Part shown: piece by piece, positions 57,183-64,000 of the stretch
Layout: every line of letters starts with the position of its first letter
Position numbering within the stretch: the stretch's first letter is position 1
Source of the DNA: an uncultured Pelagibacteraceae bacterium
GTDB taxonomy: Bacteria; Pseudomonadota; Alphaproteobacteria; Pelagibacterales; Pelagibacteraceae
DNA: 64,000 nt
Reading direction: 5' to 3'
Assembly: GCA_902530215.1 (NCBI GenBank)
Contig: CABZZR010000001.1
Span: 62,001 to 126,000 of the forward strand
The notes under the pieces: model-generated
What the model was told of the DNA's origin: nothing
Databases searched by the model: none
Seen by the model: the letters and a program-made list of their open reading frames with translations, nothing else
Position numbers and translations under genes: made by a program

Positions 57183-58355
57183 TTAACTTGCTTGTTTTAC
57201 AGATGTTTTTGAAAAATTTATTTTTGGAATAACTTCATCGTTAAAAAGTTTAATACTTCTCATCGCATCCTCATGTTTTACACCAGGCATATTTGACCAA
57301 ACTTGTAAATTTTGTAGGTTTAGCTCTAATTTTAACTCTTTTATTTTTTCAACAACATAATCTGGTGTTCCAAATAGCATATTTCTTTTATGTAAAAAAT
57401 CATAATTTAATAAGTCTAACTTTCCCTTTGTTTCAGGAAGTGCTTCACCTGGATCCATATGATTTCCTAAACCTCTCCAGTGACAAACCCATCTCATATA
57501 ATTTACCATTTGTTCTCCAGCCATTTTTTTTGCATCTTCCATTGTTTCTGCAACAAACATATCTCTAACTAAAGAAATCCCTTCTCCTAAAGGTACATCT
57601 CTTTTTTCTGCTTCAGATTTTGCATTTTTATAGATTTCAAATCTTTTTTTTAAAGTTTTAACTGTAGGTATCCACATTATACAATTTATTCCATTTTTTG
57701 CTGCCCATTCAATTGATCCTGTGGAGTCAACTACCTGCCATAATGGTGGGTGAGGTTTTTGGTAGGGTTGCGGTATCACACTAATTTTTTTTATTTGGTT
57801 TGTTTCTAAATCAATAAATTCTTCATTAGGTGGACTCATATCATGTTGCCAAACAAAATTTGGTGAAGGGTAAGTATAAAATTCACCTTGGTGATTAAAA
57901 AATTTTTCTGTCCAAGCCTTTTTCATTACAGCTAATGTTTCCTGAAATAATCTTTTATTTTTTGCCTGGTCTTTTAAATCAGACTCTATGTTCATATGAA
58001 CTGCTTCTCTTCCGTACACTCCTCTACCAATTCCAACTTCTACTCTACCTTTGGAAAGATGATCTAATGAGGCGATATCTTCAGCAAGTCTTATTGGATT
58101 CCAAAATGTAATTACATTGCAAGCTTGGCCTAATCTTATTTGTTTAGTTCTTGCGGCAATATCTGTGCACATCATTAGTGGGTTGGGTTGAGACTCCATG
58201 CCCTCATGGTTGAAATGATGTTCGGTAAACCAAATTGAATCCCAATTATTCTTGTCGCAATATAATGCTATATCTCGAGCATTGTCCAATATTTCTGTGT
58301 ATGGTTTTTTTTTCCAATTTGTTATATTACAAAAATACCCAATTTTCACCAGCAT
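57183..58355 (-). CDS. Luciferase-like (LLM) flavin-dependent monooxygenase
   Basis: 390 residues. Bacterial-luciferase TIM-barrel features: KIGYFCNI at the start, FTEHHFNHEGMESQPNPLMM near 43-62, LGQACNVITFWNPIRLAEDIASLDHLSKGRVEVGIGRG near 75-112, and the late INCIMWIPTVKTL strand. Such enzymes use FMNH2 delivered by a separate reductase, which is not found in the window. First gene of a - operon with DUF1185, hydrolase and ALDH. Baeyer-Villiger or direct ring-cleaving oxygenation of an N-heterocycle is a reasonable role given the partners. Confidence 0.88.
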   Translation of the reverse strand: MLVKIGYFCNITNWKKKPYTEILDNARDIALYCDKNNWDSIWFTEHHFNHEGMESQPNPLMMCTDIAARTKQIRLGQACNVITFWNPIRLAEDIASLDHLSKGRVEVGIGRGVYGREAVHMNIESDLKDQAKNKRLFQETLAVMKKAWTEKFFNHQGEFYTYPSPNFVWQHDMSPPNEEFIDLETNQIKKISVIPQPYQKPHPPLWQVVDSTGSIEWAAKNGINCIMWIPTVKTLKKRFEIYKNAKSEAEKRDVPLGEGISLVRDMFVAETMEDAKKMAGEQMVNYMRWVCHWRGLGNHMDPGEALPETKGKLDLLNYDFLHKRNMLFGTPDYVVEKIKELKLELNLQNLQVWSNMPGVKHEDAMRSIKLFNDEVIPKINFSKTSVKQAS

Positions 58356-58477
58356 CTCCTTAAAAAAATTAAGTCGACCGATCCCACTTTCGTAATATAC
58401 GACGAGTTATGTGTCGCTTTGATTTATTAAGATTAAACTAAGAATAAAAATAATGCAACCAGCAATAATTTTAAAAA

Positions 58478-58819
58478 CTAATCTACCTTAATATTATTCA
58501 TTGTATTTACTATAATTACACCAATAATAATAAAGCCTAATCCAATTACAGTTGGAATATTTGGGATTTGATTGTATTTAAAAACCCCAATAATAGTTAT
58601 AGCTGCAATTCCTAAACCAGACCAAGTTGCATAAGTTACTCCAATTGAAATAAAACTCACTACGTGAGACAATAAATAATAGGAAAAACATATTGTAATT
58701 AAACAAAGAATGCTTGGTATCCATTTTGTGAAACCTTGTGTGTCTTTTACAAAACTTGTACCAGTAATTTCTAAAACTATTGCAAATGCTAGAAATATAT
58801 ATGCGTAAGTTAGATTCAT
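58478..58819 (-). CDS. Small multidrug resistance (SMR) family transporter
   Basis: 113 residues with four membrane helices. The essential Glu is in IVLEITGTSFVKDTQGF (Glu near 18), and SIGVTYATWSGLGIAAIT near 77-94 is the SMR dimerisation/transport motif. SMR proteins export quaternary ammonium or guanidinium ions; some act on betaine and choline. The ATG overlaps the cupin stop (ATGA). It is last in a methyltransferase-cupin-SMR operon, so it may export a methylated product. Confidence 0.9.
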   Translation of the reverse strand: MNLTYAYIFLAFAIVLEITGTSFVKDTQGFTKWIPSILCLITICFSYYLLSHVVSFISIGVTYATWSGLGIAAITIIGVFKYNQIPNIPTVIGLGFIIIGVIIVNTMNNIKVD

Positions 58820-59244
58820 TTTTCTGATTTAAAATTCTGATTATAACCTGCTCTAGGGTTTTTTCTCAAACCAAAAGGGCCAGGAATAAACAAAGTTAAG
58901 GGTTTTGTATTCGGTTCTAAATCAACTCTATGTAAGTTGTCAGCAGAGCGAAAACCAATATATCCCGGTTTTCTCCAATGTTTTCCTTCTTTTAAAGTTT
59001 CCCAATAACCACCTCTTAGAACAATTGTAATATATGGACAAAGATGATTGTGAACTCCTTCGCCATGATCATCATCTAACATTTCGTGAATTAGTATATT
59101 AAAAGGAAACCATTTTGGCCTATATCTAAAAAGAAGGTAATATCTATTCATCCAAGGTTTAGCATTTTTGTAATTTGGATGGTCAGGCCCACGATCTAAA
59201 ACTAATTTTTTTCTTCCTAATTTCTCAAGTAATTTTAAAAACAT
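58816..59244 (-). CDS. Cupin-fold protein with three-histidine site
   Basis: 142 residues. Metal-site candidates H65-x-H67 (HNHLCPY) and H105 (NLHRVDL); an additional H60 lies just ahead. The usual cupin glutamate after HxH is missing, leaving a three-His site like thiol dioxygenases. The rest (TIVLRGGYWETLKEG, FIPGPFGLRKNPRAGY) is typical of a small family often annotated only as hypothetical. Sits 1 bp after the methyltransferase stop. DMSP lyases of the cupin type (DddK, DddQ, DddW) have a different HxH-E motif, so that role is unlikely. Confidence 0.7.
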   Translation of the reverse strand: MFLKLLEKLGRKKLVLDRGPDHPNYKNAKPWMNRYYLLFRYRPKWFPFNILIHEMLDDDHGEGVHNHLCPYITIVLRGGYWETLKEGKHWRKPGYIGFRSADNLHRVDLEPNTKPLTLFIPGPFGLRKNPRAGYNQNFKSEK

Positions 59245-59245
59245 T

Positions 59246-59875
59246 TTATTTTATTATTTCTACTAAGCATAGCCATGCGTTTACATCTTTGCTTGCTATA
59301 TAGTCTGACTTAAAAAACTCTTTTACATTCCACAAATTTTTATCAGTTAATTCTTTAATTTTTTTATCAAAACCATATTCTTCATAAATTCCTTCATTAA
59401 TAGTAAAACAAATTAAACCTTTGTTTTTAGTAATTCTAATAAATTCATTTAATGCATTAGGTTTTACATGGCCAAATGTAAAAGTACCTACGCACATTAT
59501 TGCATCGTATGTATTATTATTTACTTTTATCGGTTTATTTAAATCAACCTGATGAAGATTTTGATAATATCCTTCTGGAACTAAATCTAATAATTTTTTT
59601 GATAAATCCATTCCATCAATATTCAAATAATTATGTCTCTTTAATTCAACTCCTACAAGTCCGGTTCCACAGCCTGCATCTAATATTTTAATATTTTTAT
59701 CTTTTGAATATTTTATAAATGTGTTTACAGTTTCTTTGGGACCGGTATAATCCCATTCGATCATATCTTGATCATATTTATTTTTGATACCCCATTCATC
59801 ATAATACTTCATGACTTCGTCAGTAGTTTTTAGCTTATAAATAGGTATTTTGTTTCCAACATCTTTTTGGGCCAT
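59246..59875 (-). CDS. SAM-dependent methyltransferase
   Basis: 209 residues from ATG 59873-59875; the longer frame begins at TTG without support. Class I motif I is ILDAGCGTGLVGVEL near 66-80, with acidic residue at GMDLSKKL and motif IV near DAIMCVGTFTFGHV. A C-terminal ~30 residues could lid the active site. Family resembles small-molecule or demethylmenaquinone-type methyltransferases. First gene of the operon with cupin and SMR exporter. Substrate unknown. Confidence 0.85.
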   Translation of the reverse strand: MAQKDVGNKIPIYKLKTTDEVMKYYDEWGIKNKYDQDMIEWDYTGPKETVNTFIKYSKDKNIKILDAGCGTGLVGVELKRHNYLNIDGMDLSKKLLDLVPEGYYQNLHQVDLNKPIKVNNNTYDAIMCVGTFTFGHVKPNALNEFIRITKNKGLICFTINEGIYEEYGFDKKIKELTDKNLWNVKEFFKSDYIASKDVNAWLCLVEIIK

Positions 59876-59931
59876 AAATAAATTTATCAATTATTTGATG
59901 GCTAAACAATTGTATTTTAAAAATACTTAAA

Positions 59932-60996
59932 ATGTGGTTAGCTAATCTAATGGGAAAAAATCTAATTGAGAGACTTGATAAAGGACCTATTCTTTGTGCA
60001 GAAGGATATCTTTTTGCAATGGAAAGAAGAGGATATTTACAAGCTGGAGCTTTTGTCCCCGAAGTAGTTTTGGAACATCCAGAGGTAGTTTCTCAACTAC
60101 ATAGAGAATTTATTAGAGCTGGCAGTGATGTAGTTCAAGCTTTTACTTATTATGGGCATAGAGAAAAATTAAGAATAATTGGAAAAGAAAAACTTCTTGA
60201 GCCACTTCAAAAAAACGCACTAAAAATTGCAAAGGATGCGAGAAATGAATTTAAAGATTTAGATTTGATGGTAGCTGGAAATGTTGCCAATACAAATATT
60301 TATGATCCAAATGATAAAAAAAGTAATGTTGAATGTCAAAAAATGTTTGAAGAACAAATTGGTTGGGCAAAAGAATCTGGTGTTGATTTTATAATTGCTG
60401 AAACAATAACTTGGGTCGAAGAATTAAAAATAGCACTTAAAGTTATAAAAGATGCTGGGTTAATTGCGGTTTGTAATTATGCATTTAGGAGAGATGGTAA
60501 AACAAGAGAAGGCATTTCACCAGGTGAAGCATGTAAAATTTTAGAGGATAATGGCGCTGATGTTGTTGGACTAAATTGTTTTAGAGGACCAAAAATGACA
60601 ATGAAACTTTTGCCTGAAATAAGAAAAAGTGTTTCTTGCCATGTTGCTGCTTTACCAGTTCCATATAGGACAACTGAAAAAAATCCAGGTTTTTTAAATC
60701 AAGTTGATGAAGGCTGTAACTGTATACCTGGTGGTAACGCTTTTCCTGTCGCATTAGATAACTTATATTGTAACAGATATGAGATGGCTGAGTTTGCAAA
60801 AGAATGTGTTGACAAAAAAATAAATTTTATAGGAATTTGTTGTGGAGCAGAACCTCATCATGTGCGTGAAATGGCAGTTGCTTTAGGTAGAAAACCTATT
60901 GCATATAAATACTACCCTGATATGACAAAACATTACGCACATGGATCAGATAAAACTTTAAAAAAACATAATACCGACGCAGCAAAAACATTATAA
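59932..60996 (+). CDS. bhmT: Betaine-homocysteine S-methyltransferase
   Basis: 354 residues from ATG 59932; an in-frame ATG six codons later (MGKNLIERL) is an equally possible start. Homocysteine methyltransferase family with zinc ligands C216 in GLNCFRGP and C303-C304 in GICCGAEPHHVREMA. The N-terminal LERLDKGPILCAEGYLFAMERRGY agrees with BHMT better than with MetH or MmuM. It transfers a methyl from glycine betaine to homocysteine, giving methionine and dimethylglycine. The gene for dimethylglycine oxidation follows 9 bp later. Confidence 0.88.
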   Translation: MWLANLMGKNLIERLDKGPILCAEGYLFAMERRGYLQAGAFVPEVVLEHPEVVSQLHREFIRAGSDVVQAFTYYGHREKLRIIGKEKLLEPLQKNALKIAKDARNEFKDLDLMVAGNVANTNIYDPNDKKSNVECQKMFEEQIGWAKESGVDFIIAETITWVEELKIALKVIKDAGLIAVCNYAFRRDGKTREGISPGEACKILEDNGADVVGLNCFRGPKMTMKLLPEIRKSVSCHVAALPVPYRTTEKNPGFLNQVDEGCNCIPGGNAFPVALDNLYCNRYEMAEFAKECVDKKINFIGICCGAEPHHVREMAVALGRKPIAYKYYPDMTKHYAHGSDKTLKKHNTDAAKTL

Positions 60997-61005
60997 AACT
61001 AATTG

Positions 61006-63423
61006 ATGGAAAAAAACGCCAAGGTAGTTGTAATAGGTGGAGGAGTAGTCGGTTGCTCAATACTATATCATTTATCTAAGTTTGGACTAAAAGATTGCAT
61101 TCTTCTTGAAAGAAACGAATTAACTTCAGGATCATCATGGCATGCAGCTGGTAATGTACATGTAATTTCTTCAGATCCAAATATTTCTAGAATGATGGCT
61201 TATACAATTAGTTTGTACAAAGAAATTGAAAAAGAGTCAGGACATTCTACTGGTTTTAAGCCAAGTGGAGGATTTTATTTAGCTTCTAATGAAGTTTGGG
61301 CAGATTATTTAAAAAGAGAAAGATCAAAAGCTAGATATATGGGCTTAGACCAAGAGTTTATATCTCTAGATGAGGTTAAAAAAAAACATCCTTTAATAGA
61401 TCCCAAAAGATATCTTTTAGCATTGTGGGATCCTATTGATGGAGAGGTAGATCCATCAGGAGTTACTTATGCTTTCGCTAAGGCCGCTAAAGTATATGGA
61501 GGCAAATATTATACCCATACTACTGTTATAGATACTAAACAAAAAAATAATGGAACATGGGATATTGTTACTAATAAAGGTAATATTAATGCAGAAATAG
61601 TTATTAACGCAGGAGGTCTATGGGCCAGAGAAGTTGGTAAGTTAGCTGGAATAAATTTACCAGTTCAACCAATGGAACATCATTATCTAATCACTGAAAC
61701 CATTCCTGAAATTGCAGAAATGGGAGAAAACAACAGACTGCCGATTGGAACAGATTTTGAGGGAAACATCTATTTTAGACAAGAAGCGAAAGGGATGCTT
61801 CTTGGAACTTATGAACAAAAATCTACACCATGGAAAGTGGAAGGAACTCCAATGAATTTTGGACATGAACTTTTAGAACCTAAATTGGATAACATTCAAG
61901 ATAAACTGGCCATTGGCTTTGAGAGAATGCCTGCTTTAGAAAAAGCTGGAATAAAAAATATAGTCAACGGTCCTTTTACTTTTGGTCCAGATGGAAGCCC
62001 TTTGATTGGACCAATGCCAGGTTTAAAAAATTATTGGGTTGCAGTTGGAGTTATGGCTGGTTTTTGTCAGGGTGGTGGTGTGGGTAAGTGTATTGCTGAA
62101 TGGATAATTGATGGAGAACCATCCATAGATGTTTGGGCAATGGATGTAGCACGTTTTGGTAATTATGCTTCACCAGATTATGGAACAATAAAGTCTTCAG
62201 AAAATTATGAAAGAAGGTTCATTATGACCTTTCCAAATGAAACCTTGCCAAAAGGAAGAAGACAAAAAACTACTTCTTTGTATGATCGTTTTATATCAAA
62301 AGGTGCGGTTATGGGAGACTCATTTGGACTGGAGACAGCTCTTTGGTTTGCAAAAAATTCTAAAGATGCCTATGAGGAACCCACATTTAAACGCTCCAGG
62401 TGCCACGACTATGTTGCAGAAGAAGTAAAAGCAGTGAGAACATCGGTTGGCGCTACAGAAATAGCAAATTTCGCTAAGCATGAATTTAAAGGGAAAGGAG
62501 CAAGAAAATTTCTTGATTATATTTTAGCTGGCAGGATACCCAAACCTGGTAGAATTATTCTTACTCCAATGCTGACTCATAAAGGTAAATTGTATGGCGA
62601 TTTAACTGTTGCTTGCTTAAATGAAGAAAAATTTATGCTTTTTGGCTCGGGGGCTGCTCAAGAAATGCACCGTAGATGGTTTGAAAAATTTTTACCAAAA
62701 AATGATGTACACTATAAAAATAGATCAGATGACTTTCATGGTATTGCTATTTCGGGTCCTAATTCAAGAAAATTATTGTCTAGGATATGTAGAGATGATG
62801 TTTCAGATAAAATGTTTCGTTTCAGAGATACCAAACAAACATTTGTTGCTGGAGTTCCAGCAATACTAAATCGTATATCTTTTTCGGGAGAATTAGGTTA
62901 TGAAATTTATGTGGCTCCACAGTTTCAACTTAAACTATTTGAGGAAATTGAAATAAATGGTAAAGATTTATTTTTAAAGCTTTATGGAACAAGAGCATTA
63001 ATGTCATTAAGACTAGAAAAAAATTGGGGAGCTTGGACGCTTGATTTTAGACCAGATTTTACAGCTGCAGAGTCAGGTTTAGACGCTTTTATTTATTGGG
63101 ATAAAGAATTTATTGGTAAAAAAGCAACCATGGAAGAAAGAAAAAATGGACCTAAAAAGAAACTTGTTACAATGACAATAGACACAGAAGACATCGACGT
63201 TACCAATGATGAAGCAATTTTAAAAGATGATAAATGCGTAGGCTACATAACTTCAGGAGGATATGCACACCATATTAAAAAAAGTATGGGACTTGGCTAT
63301 GTACCAAGCAATTTATCAAAACATGGTACTTCTTTGAATGTAGAAATTAATGGAAAACTTTACCCCGCTCATGTAACCGAAAGACCGCTGTATGATGCAA
63401 ATGGTGGAAAAATGAAAAGTTAA
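61006..63423 (+). CDS. Dimethylglycine dehydrogenase-like protein (FAD-DAO + GcvT)
   Basis: 805 residues from ATG 61006, just after a TTG. FAD loop VVVIGGGVVGCSILYHL at 7-23, covalent-FAD His46 in SSWHAAG, DAO closing motif FTFGPDGSPLIGPMPGLKNYWVAVGVMAGFCQGGGVG near 325. After ~430 the DAO-C, GcvT and GCV_T_C domains follow, with IAISGPNSRKLLSRI near 580, SFSGELGYEIYVA near 624 and LGYVPSNLSKHGTSLNVEINGK near 765. It should oxidise dimethylglycine (or sarcosine) and load the methylene on THF. Co-transcribed with BHMT, giving a complete betaine to sarcosine step. Paralogue of the gene at the left edge. Confidence 0.9.
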   Translation: MEKNAKVVVIGGGVVGCSILYHLSKFGLKDCILLERNELTSGSSWHAAGNVHVISSDPNISRMMAYTISLYKEIEKESGHSTGFKPSGGFYLASNEVWADYLKRERSKARYMGLDQEFISLDEVKKKHPLIDPKRYLLALWDPIDGEVDPSGVTYAFAKAAKVYGGKYYTHTTVIDTKQKNNGTWDIVTNKGNINAEIVINAGGLWAREVGKLAGINLPVQPMEHHYLITETIPEIAEMGENNRLPIGTDFEGNIYFRQEAKGMLLGTYEQKSTPWKVEGTPMNFGHELLEPKLDNIQDKLAIGFERMPALEKAGIKNIVNGPFTFGPDGSPLIGPMPGLKNYWVAVGVMAGFCQGGGVGKCIAEWIIDGEPSIDVWAMDVARFGNYASPDYGTIKSSENYERRFIMTFPNETLPKGRRQKTTSLYDRFISKGAVMGDSFGLETALWFAKNSKDAYEEPTFKRSRCHDYVAEEVKAVRTSVGATEIANFAKHEFKGKGARKFLDYILAGRIPKPGRIILTPMLTHKGKLYGDLTVACLNEEKFMLFGSGAAQEMHRRWFEKFLPKNDVHYKNRSDDFHGIAISGPNSRKLLSRICRDDVSDKMFRFRDTKQTFVAGVPAILNRISFSGELGYEIYVAPQFQLKLFEEIEINGKDLFLKLYGTRALMSLRLEKNWGAWTLDFRPDFTAAESGLDAFIYWDKEFIGKKATMEERKNGPKKKLVTMTIDTEDIDVTNDEAILKDDKCVGYITSGGYAHHIKKSMGLGYVPSNLSKHGTSLNVEINGKLYPAHVTERPLYDANGGKMKS

Positions 63424-63478
63424 TGACAAAAAATATTTTTTTTTATAAGTTGATTTATAAATAAAAAATTATTTTAAT

Positions 63479-64000
63479 ATGAATATAAAAAAAAGAATTT
63501 TAGCAATTGTGCCTCATCCGGATGATGAGGTGTTGGGTGCTGGTGGAATTTTAGCAAAATCTAAACTGTTAGGTTATAAAACAAAAGTTTTAACTATAGG
63601 TACTAATTTTGTTTCACCGATAATTAAAAAAAAATTGAACGATAGTTTAAATGAAGCAAAAAAAGCTCATAAAATTTTAAAAGTTGATAAAAGTATTTTT
63701 TTTAATATTCCTGCATTAACTGTTCACAAACAACCAATAGAAGTGTTGGCGAACAAAATATATGAAGAAATAAAAAACTTTGAACCTTCAATTGTTTTGA
63801 TACCTTTTCCTGACAGACATCAAGATCATAAAGCAGTTTTTGATTTATCTATGACCGCTACTAGACCTAAGGGAGTGGGTAAACAAATTTCCCTAGTAGC
63901 CTGCTATGAAGTTCCATCATCAACTTATTTTAGTGCACCAAAAATTGAGCCAAATTTTTATCCGAATTGGAATGTAGATATTAGTTCAACTATCAAAAAA
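63479..64000 (+). CDS. PIG-L (LmbE) family deacetylase, N-terminal part (cut by window edge)
   Basis: 174 codons open to the right edge from ATG 63479-63481. The zinc motif VPHPDDEVLGAGG at 10-22 is the LmbE/PIG-L hallmark, with IGTN near 40 and LIPFPDRHQDHKAV (second zinc His) near 100-113. These enzymes remove N-acetyl groups from sugars. It is 55 bp after the betaine genes; whether it belongs to that operon is unclear. C-terminus lies outside the window. Confidence 0.85.
   Translation, partial: MNIKKRILAIVPHPDDEVLGAGGILAKSKLLGYKTKVLTIGTNFVSPIIKKKLNDSLNEAKKAHKILKVDKSIFFNIPALTVHKQPIEVLANKIYEEIKNFEPSIVLIPFPDRHQDHKAVFDLSMTATRPKGVGKQISLVACYEVPSSTYFSAPKIEPNFYPNWNVDISSTIKK

Noticed and set aside
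58356-58477. Possible riboswitch or small RNA in the 122-bp gap before the luciferase-like gene
   Set aside because: Only a 4-bp-arm repeat (CGTA-ATA-TACG) is visible; no extended stem or known aptamer pattern seen.
58816-59244. Cupin DMSP lyase (DddK/DddQ/DddW)
   Set aside because: The HxH...E spacing of those lyases is absent; the glutamate is missing and the surrounding sequence follows another cupin family.
1-64000. tRNA genes, CRISPR arrays, insertion sequences or prophage remnants
   Set aside because: Looked for cloverleaf-like GC-rich stretches, regularly spaced repeats, transposase motifs and terminal inverted repeats; none found by eye.

Overview
The window is very AT-rich (about 30% G+C by eye), tightly packed and coded mostly in short operons with 4-13 bp overlaps. 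No gene-free stretch exceeds about 140 bp, and I see no tRNA, rRNA, CRISPR array, insertion sequence or phage gene. Gene content (TMAO and glycine-betaine use, DddP-type lyase, glycerol ABC uptake, many GcvT/FAD demethylases) and codon bias point to a streamlined marine alphaproteobacterium, most likely SAR11/Pelagibacterales-like. That placement is inference from content, not phylogeny.

Layout. 1-4.0 kb: edge of a dimethylglycine-dehydrogenase-like gene, three small + genes, a YIP1 membrane protein, and a GcvT-like methyltransferase with a MetF-like reductase. 4.1-7.8 kb: a + cassette of Rieske oxygenase, DddP-like M24 enzyme, 2OG-Fe(II) oxygenase and GFA protein. 7.8-15.3 kb: a - operon with betaine-type binding protein and permease (no ATPase), BASS symporter, M19 dipeptidase-like protein, an unrecognised 556-aa protein, a DUF3726 protein and an aldehyde dehydrogenase. 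15.5-28.8 kb: an enolase-superfamily gene (+), then a - run of type III GS-like ligase, small membrane proteins, Amt, 131-aa protein, mgsCBA, a second GS-like ligase, a DAO flavoprotein and tdm. 28.9-35.6 kb: TMAO transporter tmoX-tmoW-tmoV with two extra genes inserted, a 52-aa protein, and tmm. 35.7-45.9 kb: glpK, a glycerol ABC transporter of the GlpSTPQUV type, gpsA, Fe-dependent alcohol dehydrogenase and a GYD protein. 45.9-54.3 kb: two head-to-head class I amidotransferases, a soxBDAG-type (N-methylglutamate dehydrogenase or sarcosine oxidase) operon, and divergent formate-THF ligase. 54.3-58.4 kb: aldehyde dehydrogenase, alpha/beta hydrolase, DUF1185 and luciferase-like oxygenase. 58.5-59.9 kb: SMR transporter, cupin, methyltransferase. 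59.9-64 kb: BHMT, a dimethylglycine dehydrogenase-like protein, and the start of a PIG-L deacetylase.

How it works together. TMA is oxidised to TMAO (tmm), or TMAO is imported (tmoXWV). It is demethylated to dimethylamine and formaldehyde (tdm). Methylamine is taken through gamma-glutamylmethylamide (GS-like ligase) and N-methylglutamate (mgsABC) to glutamate and a THF-bound C1 unit (sox/mgd). Glycine betaine loses methyl groups through BHMT and the DMGDH-like proteins. Formate is captured by formate-THF ligase. The whole window is a one-carbon and methylated-osmolyte catabolic region plus glycerol uptake. No recognisable transcriptional regulator is encoded anywhere in it. The most novel-looking parts are the 54.3-58.4 kb module, which resembles an N-methylpyridinium (trigonelline-type) ring-opening pathway beside formate-THF ligase, the Rieske/DddP/2OG cassette, and the DAO flavoprotein translationally coupled to tdm.
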